Below, one piece after another: positions 14,570 through 17,292 of a stretch of 17,292 nucleotides of DNA. This DNA comes from Dehalococcoidia bacterium. Its GTDB lineage: Bacteria; Chloroflexota; Dehalococcoidia; GIF9; AB-539-J10. The notes beneath the pieces were generated by a model that was not told the DNA's origin, searched no databases, and worked only from the letters and a program-made list of their open reading frames with translations. The stretch lies in contig SOHS01000073.1 in the NCBI GenBank assembly GCA_004377135.1, forward strand, positions 1-17,292, written 5' to 3'. Both the position numbers and the translations under genes were made by a program. Position 1 is the first letter of the stretch. Each line of letters begins with the position of its first letter.

Positions 14570-15772
14570 TTATGCGATAATCTTGCTAATCACGCCAGCA
14601 CCGACTGTCCTGCCTCCCTCCCTGATAGCAAAGCGTAATCCCTCCTCCATAGCTACGGGGTAAATGGTCTTAATCTTCATATGAGTCAGGCTGTCACCGG
14701 GCATAGCCATCTCCACACCTTCAGGAAGACTTATTTCGCCCGTAACGTCCAGAGTTCTGATAAAAAACTGGGGCTTATAACCATTGAAGAAAGGTGTGTG
14801 CCTGCCGCCTTCCTCCTTGGTCAAAATATATACTTCAACCTCAGCTTCAGTATGAGGCTTGACCGTATTTGGTTTAGCCAGCACCTGCCCTCGCTCTATT
14901 TCATCTCGGTCTATGCCCCGCAATAGCACTCCAACAGCATCGCCTGCCTCCGCTTCCTGCATGGTCTTATGGAACATTTCCAGGCTAATTGCCACTACTT
15001 TTCTTGTCTCTTTTAACCCTACTATCTCTATTTCGTCACCGCTTTTGACCACCCCGCGTTCTACTCGGCCGGTAGGCACAGTCCCCCGTCCTTTGATACT
15101 GAACACGTCTTCTACTGGCATCAAGAAGGGTTTATCCTTTTCTCTCTGTGGTAGCAGAATATACTCATCTATAGCATCCATCAATTTCCATATTGGTCCA
15201 CACCAAGGGCACTCTCTTTTTCCACAGCCACATTCCAGAGACTTAAGAGCACTTACTCGCACAATGGGGATTTCATCACCAGGAAAGTTGTACTTTTTAA
15301 GCAAGTCTCTAACCTCCATCTCTACCAAATCTAACAACTCTTGATCATCTACCAGATCTACCTTATTGAGAGCCACCATTATACGGGGAACTTCCACCTG
15401 CCGGGCTAGAAGGATGTGTTCCCTTGTTTGTGGCATAGGACCGTCATCGGCAGCGACCACCAGAATAGCTCCATCCATCTGAGCAGCTCCAGTTATCATG
15501 TTCTTGATATAGTCAGCATGCCCGGGACAGTCAACATGACAATAATGGCGCGTCTCAGTCTCATACTCGATATGGGAAATAGCAATCGTCAGTCCACGAG
15601 CTTTTTCTTCAGGAGCATTATCTATGGAATCAAAGGTCCGGAATTGTGTAGTGCCTCCTTTAGATAATACCTGGGTCATGGCTGCAGTCAGTGTGGTTTT
15701 CCCATGGTCAACATGTCCTATAGTGCCTACATTTATATGTTGTTTAACGCGCTCATAAACTTTCTTAGCCAT
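14570..15772 (-). CDS. tuf: Elongation factor Tu with a four-cysteine insertion
   Basis: EF-Tu is the GTPase that delivers aminoacyl-tRNA to the ribosome. G-domain motifs are GHVDHGKTTL (residues 19-28), DCPGHADYIKNM (81-92), NKVDL (136-140) and SALK (174-177). Domains 2 and 3 follow (VEDVFSIKGRGTVPTGRVERG, then PGDSLTHMKIKTIYPVAMEEGLRFAIREGGRTVGAGVISKI). At 400 residues the length is normal. Directly after SALKSLE comes C181-x-C183-x4-C188-x2-C191, a zinc-ribbon-like patch absent from E. coli EF-Tu. I recall similar cysteines in Dehalococcoidia EF-Tu. AAAAGGAGG precedes the ATG by about 6 bases. It lies 22 bases downstream of tRNA-Thr in the same direction. Confidence 0.97.
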   Translation of the reverse strand: MAKKVYERVKQHINVGTIGHVDHGKTTLTAAMTQVLSKGGTTQFRTFDSIDNAPEEKARGLTIAISHIEYETETRHYCHVDCPGHADYIKNMITGAAQMDGAILVVAADDGPMPQTREHILLARQVEVPRIMVALNKVDLVDDQELLDLVEMEVRDLLKKYNFPGDEIPIVRVSALKSLECGCGKRECPWCGPIWKLMDAIDEYILLPQREKDKPFLMPVEDVFSIKGRGTVPTGRVERGVVKSGDEIEIVGLKETRKVVAISLEMFHKTMQEAEAGDAVGVLLRGIDRDEIERGQVLAKPNTVKPHTEAEVEVYILTKEEGGRHTPFFNGYKPQFFIRTLDVTGEISLPEGVEMAMPGDSLTHMKIKTIYPVAMEEGLRFAIREGGRTVGAGVISKIIA

Positions 15773-15794
15773 TTTAACCTCCTTTTATTTCAAA

Positions 15795-15866
15795 GCCCAC
15801 AACCAGATTCGAACTGGTGACCCCGTTCTTACCAAGAACGTGCTCTACCTACTGAGCTATGTGGGC
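15795..15866 (-). tRNA. trnT: tRNA-Thr (anticodon GGT)
   Basis: The minus strand folds into a complete 72-base cloverleaf: acceptor stem GCCCACA/TGTGGGC, D arm GCTC-AGTAGGTA-GAGC, anticodon stem CGTTC/GAACG with loop TTGGTAA, variable GGGTC and T arm ACCAG-TTCGAAT-CTGGT. Anticodon GGT reads threonine codons ACC and ACU. No CCA is encoded, so it must be added after transcription. It is 22 bases upstream of tuf on the same strand and is probably processed from the tuf transcript. Confidence 0.95.
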
Positions 15867-15884
15867 AAGTATGCATGAAATTAT

Positions 15885-15913
15885 ATTTTAAGTCAACATG
15901 GACAAAGAGTCAA
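15885..15913 (-). promoter_or_regulatory. Promoter for tRNA-Thr-tuf-rpmG-secE-nusG-rplK-rplA
   Basis: On the minus strand TTGACT (15908-15913) and TAAAAT (15885-15890) are separated by exactly 17 bases, a near-consensus sigma-70 type promoter. Transcription would start about 10 bases before the tRNA 5' end. A second TTGACT begins 17 bases further in (15891-15896), forming a direct repeat with the first; an overlapping TATAAT (15880-15885) offers an alternative -10. Confidence 0.65.
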
Positions 15914-16006
15914 CTAGGTATGGCTATTCTACTTTAGAACGTGATGTACATGTTCAGCTGGCAGATTAGCGGAGAGATTTTAAAGGATGCTTTGGTGAAA
16001 GTCAAG

Positions 16007-16014
16007 AAGGAGGT
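16007..16014 (+). promoter_or_regulatory. Strong ribosome-binding site of the recombinase gene
   Basis: AAGGAGGT lies 7 bases before ATG 16022 and fixes this start. The same octamer occurs at 16827-16834, before the TTG that follows the recombinase stop codon. Confidence 0.75.
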
Positions 16015-16021
16015 ATAGAAG

Positions 16022-16840
16022 ATGGCGAGTGTAGCTGAAAAGGTATACATGGACTTGGTGGCAAGAGGCAAGGATATTGATACTGCTAAACGTTGGCGAA
16101 ATTTGATTATGAAGTTTGAGGTTTGCTGTGGAGCTAAGAACATATATGAGAGAGATGATGTCATAAGGTATTTATGCTGGTTGCGTGAGCAAGGGTATAG
16201 GCAGAGTTCAATAGATGTGATGGTGAGGCCTGTGAAGTTATTAGCTCAGATACAAGGATGGTCGTTTCCGCGGTTAGCAATGCCAAAGGTGAGAGATGGT
16301 GATGTAAGACGGCCAATGCTTAGTCATGAGGAAGTCTGTCAGATGATTAGGAGAGGTAAAGAAGTGCTGTCGGCCAGGGAGCTGGCTTATTTGGCATTAT
16401 CAACTACCTATGGACTAAGACGTGAGGAACTGAGTGGTTTGGGCAGAATCGATGGTAAGGTGACCGTAGACACGGTTAAAGGTGGTCCGGTGACCAATCA
16501 TATGGTCCCTAACGAGATAAAGCCTTATTTAGCGGGCTATGAGAGGACTGGTGTGCGTTATATGAGCTTCGTGTTTAGGAGAATCATTAAGAAGCTAGAC
16601 CTTGCTTTGTCTGGGGAGAATTACGGTTGGCATGCAATAAGGCGTGCTTTAGCTACGGAACTTCTGTACAGGGATTTTAGCTTAATTAATGTCGTGAGGT
16701 TTATGCGGTGGTCTGATGGTACTGTGAAAGGCGAGTTTGGCATGTTAGCAATTTACGGTAAACGTAATCAAGAGGAGGTAGATAGGAGTGTTTTTAGGGT
16801 ACATCCATTTTTATCGATTTGGAGTGAAGGAGGTAAGTAA
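16022..16840 (+). CDS. Tyrosine-type site-specific recombinase (integrase)
   Basis: The 272-residue product has the full tyrosine recombinase catalytic set: R133 in YGLRREEL, K153 in VTVDTVKGG, H204 and R207 in WHAIRRALATELL, W230 in RFMRWSDG (where XerC/D have His, as Cre has Trp) and the nucleophile Y245 in LAIYGKR. An N-terminal SAM-like core-binding domain (about residues 1-95) contains YLCWLREQGYRQSSIDVMVRPVK-type helices. No zinc finger or extra domain is present, and it is smaller than most phage integrases. It lies on the opposite strand from the tRNA-tuf block. Two GC-rich hairpins follow it. It may mobilise or invert a nearby segment; its sites are unknown. Confidence 0.85.
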   Translation: MASVAEKVYMDLVARGKDIDTAKRWRNLIMKFEVCCGAKNIYERDDVIRYLCWLREQGYRQSSIDVMVRPVKLLAQIQGWSFPRLAMPKVRDGDVRRPMLSHEEVCQMIRRGKEVLSARELAYLALSTTYGLRREELSGLGRIDGKVTVDTVKGGPVTNHMVPNEIKPYLAGYERTGVRYMSFVFRRIIKKLDLALSGENYGWHAIRRALATELLYRDFSLINVVRFMRWSDGTVKGEFGMLAIYGKRNQEEVDRSVFRVHPFLSIWSEGGK

Positions 16841-16951
16841 TTGAGGAAAGCGATAGCTTTTAGCTCAAGGCGGCGGGCGGCGAGCGAAAGCTCGCGCCTC
16901 TTAGGAGATAGGTCTTATATCCCTGTATATATTCTGGTATGTCTAGGGTGA
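16841..16951 (+). CDS. Possible 36-codon ORF coupled to the recombinase gene
   Basis: TTG at 16841 begins immediately after the recombinase stop and has AAGGAGGT 6 bases upstream, as good a ribosome-binding site as the recombinase itself. The frame encodes MRKAIAFSSRRRAASESS and ends YIPVYILVCLG. It is unlike any family I know. Its first half is encoded by the GC-rich hairpin at 16876-16898, so it may be a small protein, a truncated gene interrupted by a palindromic element, or simply a ribosome-entry relic. Confidence 0.35.
   Translation: MRKAIAFSSRRRAASESSRLLGDRSYIPVYILVCLG
16876..16898 (+). repeat. GC-rich hairpin with GAAA tetraloop
   Basis: GCGAGC-GAAA-GCTCGC is a perfect 6-bp stem closed by a GNRA tetraloop. 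With a one-base bulge (G16879) it extends by GGC/GCC to 9 bp. The tetraloop suggests function as RNA or as a folded single strand. No T-run follows (CTCTTAGG), so it is not a standard terminator. It lies 36 bases past the recombinase gene. Confidence 0.6.
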
Positions 16952-17011
16952 ATGATAAGGTTTCTAGGAGCTTAGAAGTGCCTTTGAGGGCATTGTGGTG
17001 CAAAGCGAGAG

Positions 17012-17042
17012 GCGGTGGCAGTCGCTTGCGACAAGCCACTGC
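17012..17042 (+). repeat. Second GC-rich two-part hairpin downstream of the recombinase
   Basis: GCGGTGGC pairs with GCCACTGC (8 bp, one G-U), followed by an A/AA internal loop and GTCG-CTTG-CGAC (4 bp with a CTTG loop). The fold is much more stable than expected by chance in this AT-richer flank. It sits 113 bases after the first hairpin, within a 40-codon frame (16939-17061) with no ribosome-binding site. No T-run follows. Confidence 0.6.
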
Positions 17043-17078
17043 AAGAGAAGAGAAGATTTAAGTACTTAATATATAGTC

Positions 17079-17084
17079 TTGACA
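17079..17084 (+). promoter_or_regulatory. Perfect -35-like TTGACA before the partial right-end ORF
   Basis: TTGACA is perfect, but the expected -10 position (GATTTT at 17 bp) is poor. It could drive the reading frame starting near 17141; support is weak. Confidence 0.25.
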
Positions 17085-17140
17085 TATATCCCGTATCAGC
17101 AGATTTTGGAAACGAAGGTTTGAGCGGTATCTGAAGTTCT

Positions 17141-17292
17141 ATGTGTTGTATCGGAAGATTGGTGATAGGCTTCTCTCAATGGATTAAAAGGGAATTTGGC
17201 GCTTACCCTAAAAGGGAGATGTTGGTTGAGTTAGCGAGGATGAGCAAGTCGGAGCGTGAAGAAAATACGTGGTTTGGGCTGTATTTGTGGGA
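17141..17292 (+). CDS. Unrecognised partial ORF, possibly frameshifted, running off the window
   Basis: ATG 17141 opens a frame that stays open to the window edge: MCCIGRLVIGFSQWIKREFG then AYPKREMLVELARMSKSERE and ENTWFGLYLW. The second half is charged, helix-like and looks truly coding. There is no good Shine-Dalgarno before the ATG. In another frame, 17083-17187 also looks coding (RFWKRRFERYLKFYVLYRKI then GDRLLSMD and stop), so one protein may have been split by a single frameshift near 17170-17185. I do not recognise the family. It follows the recombinase and hairpins and may belong to the same accessory element. Confidence 0.4.
   Translation, partial: MCCIGRLVIGFSQWIKREFGAYPKREMLVELARMSKSEREENTWFGLYLW

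Noticed and set aside
14859..15344. 161-codon plus-strand ORF opposite tuf
   Set aside because: Antisense shadow of the highly conserved EF-Tu gene; composition follows from its codons.
15944..16018. Short upstream ORF (MYMFSWQISGEILKDAL...) in the same frame as the recombinase, ending 3 bases before its ATG
   Set aside because: No Shine-Dalgarno and only 24 codons; the recombinase has its own strong site and a plausible N-terminus. Probably chance.
15795..16021. tRNA-Thr as the integration site of the recombinase element
   Set aside because: The recombinase lies on the 5' side of the tRNA; elements normally integrate at the 3' end, which here faces tuf with only 22 bases between. No tRNA fragment repeat was seen near 16841-17292.
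16939..17061. 40-codon ORF (MSRVNDKVSRSLEV...) spanning the second hairpin
   Set aside because: No Shine-Dalgarno; glycine/arginine-rich part simply reflects the GC-rich hairpin. Kept only as a note under the hairpin.
1..17292. CRISPR array, rRNA, riboswitch or prophage structural genes
   Set aside because: No regularly spaced repeats, no rRNA-like stretches, no recognised riboswitch core and no phage structural proteins were seen.

Overview
The window reads as a chromosomal stretch of a Chloroflexota bacterium, most probably a member of the Dehalococcoidia. This rests on moderate GC, an EF-Tu with a four-cysteine insertion of the kind I recall from Dehalococcoides-type EF-Tu, and a set of housekeeping genes mixed with small redox and hydrolase genes. 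The lineage is an inference from recall; no search was run. Almost everything from 1 to 15866 lies on the minus strand. The exceptions are two plus-strand genes at 10738-11725 and the recombinase region at the right end.

Region 1 (1-4760, minus) is a tight operon-like series. In transcription order it holds miaB (tRNA methylthiotransferase), yajC (Sec accessory subunit), a CoA-binding NDP-forming acyl-CoA synthetase subunit, nadB (L-aspartate oxidase) and the start of nadC (quinolinate phosphoribosyltransferase, cut by the window edge). The last four genes overlap or abut. Two oddities stand out. The acyl-CoA synthetase gene has no usual start codon in front of its Rossmann motif and appears to begin at CTG, inside a CTGA overlap with the yajC stop. 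nadB carries a short palindromic repeat read in frame as part of the protein.

Region 2 (4833-10542, minus) is a catabolic or detoxification-looking series: bifunctional NAD(P)H-hydrate repair enzyme, zinc alcohol dehydrogenase, nitroreductase-like flavoprotein, metallo-beta-lactamase-fold hydrolase, small cupin and SDR dehydrogenase. The substrate cannot be read from the sequence. Between the hydrolase and cupin genes is a 258-base gap that looks like a decayed reading frame.

Region 3 (10543-12219) holds a small cyclophilin-like-fold protein and a flavodoxin-fold FMN reductase on the plus strand, converging on a second flavodoxin on the minus strand.

Region 4 (12389-15913, minus) is the classic translation block: a promoter, tRNA-Thr(GGT), tuf, rpmG, secE, nusG, rplK and rplA. 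The usual next genes, rplJ and rplL, are missing; a weak terminator and the flavodoxin follow instead.

Region 5 (15867-17292, plus) carries a compact tyrosine recombinase with a full catalytic set, then about 300 bases with two GC-rich hairpins, a near-repeat and very short reading frames. A partial or broken gene runs off the window edge. This is the most accessory part of the window and the best place to look for something undescribed.
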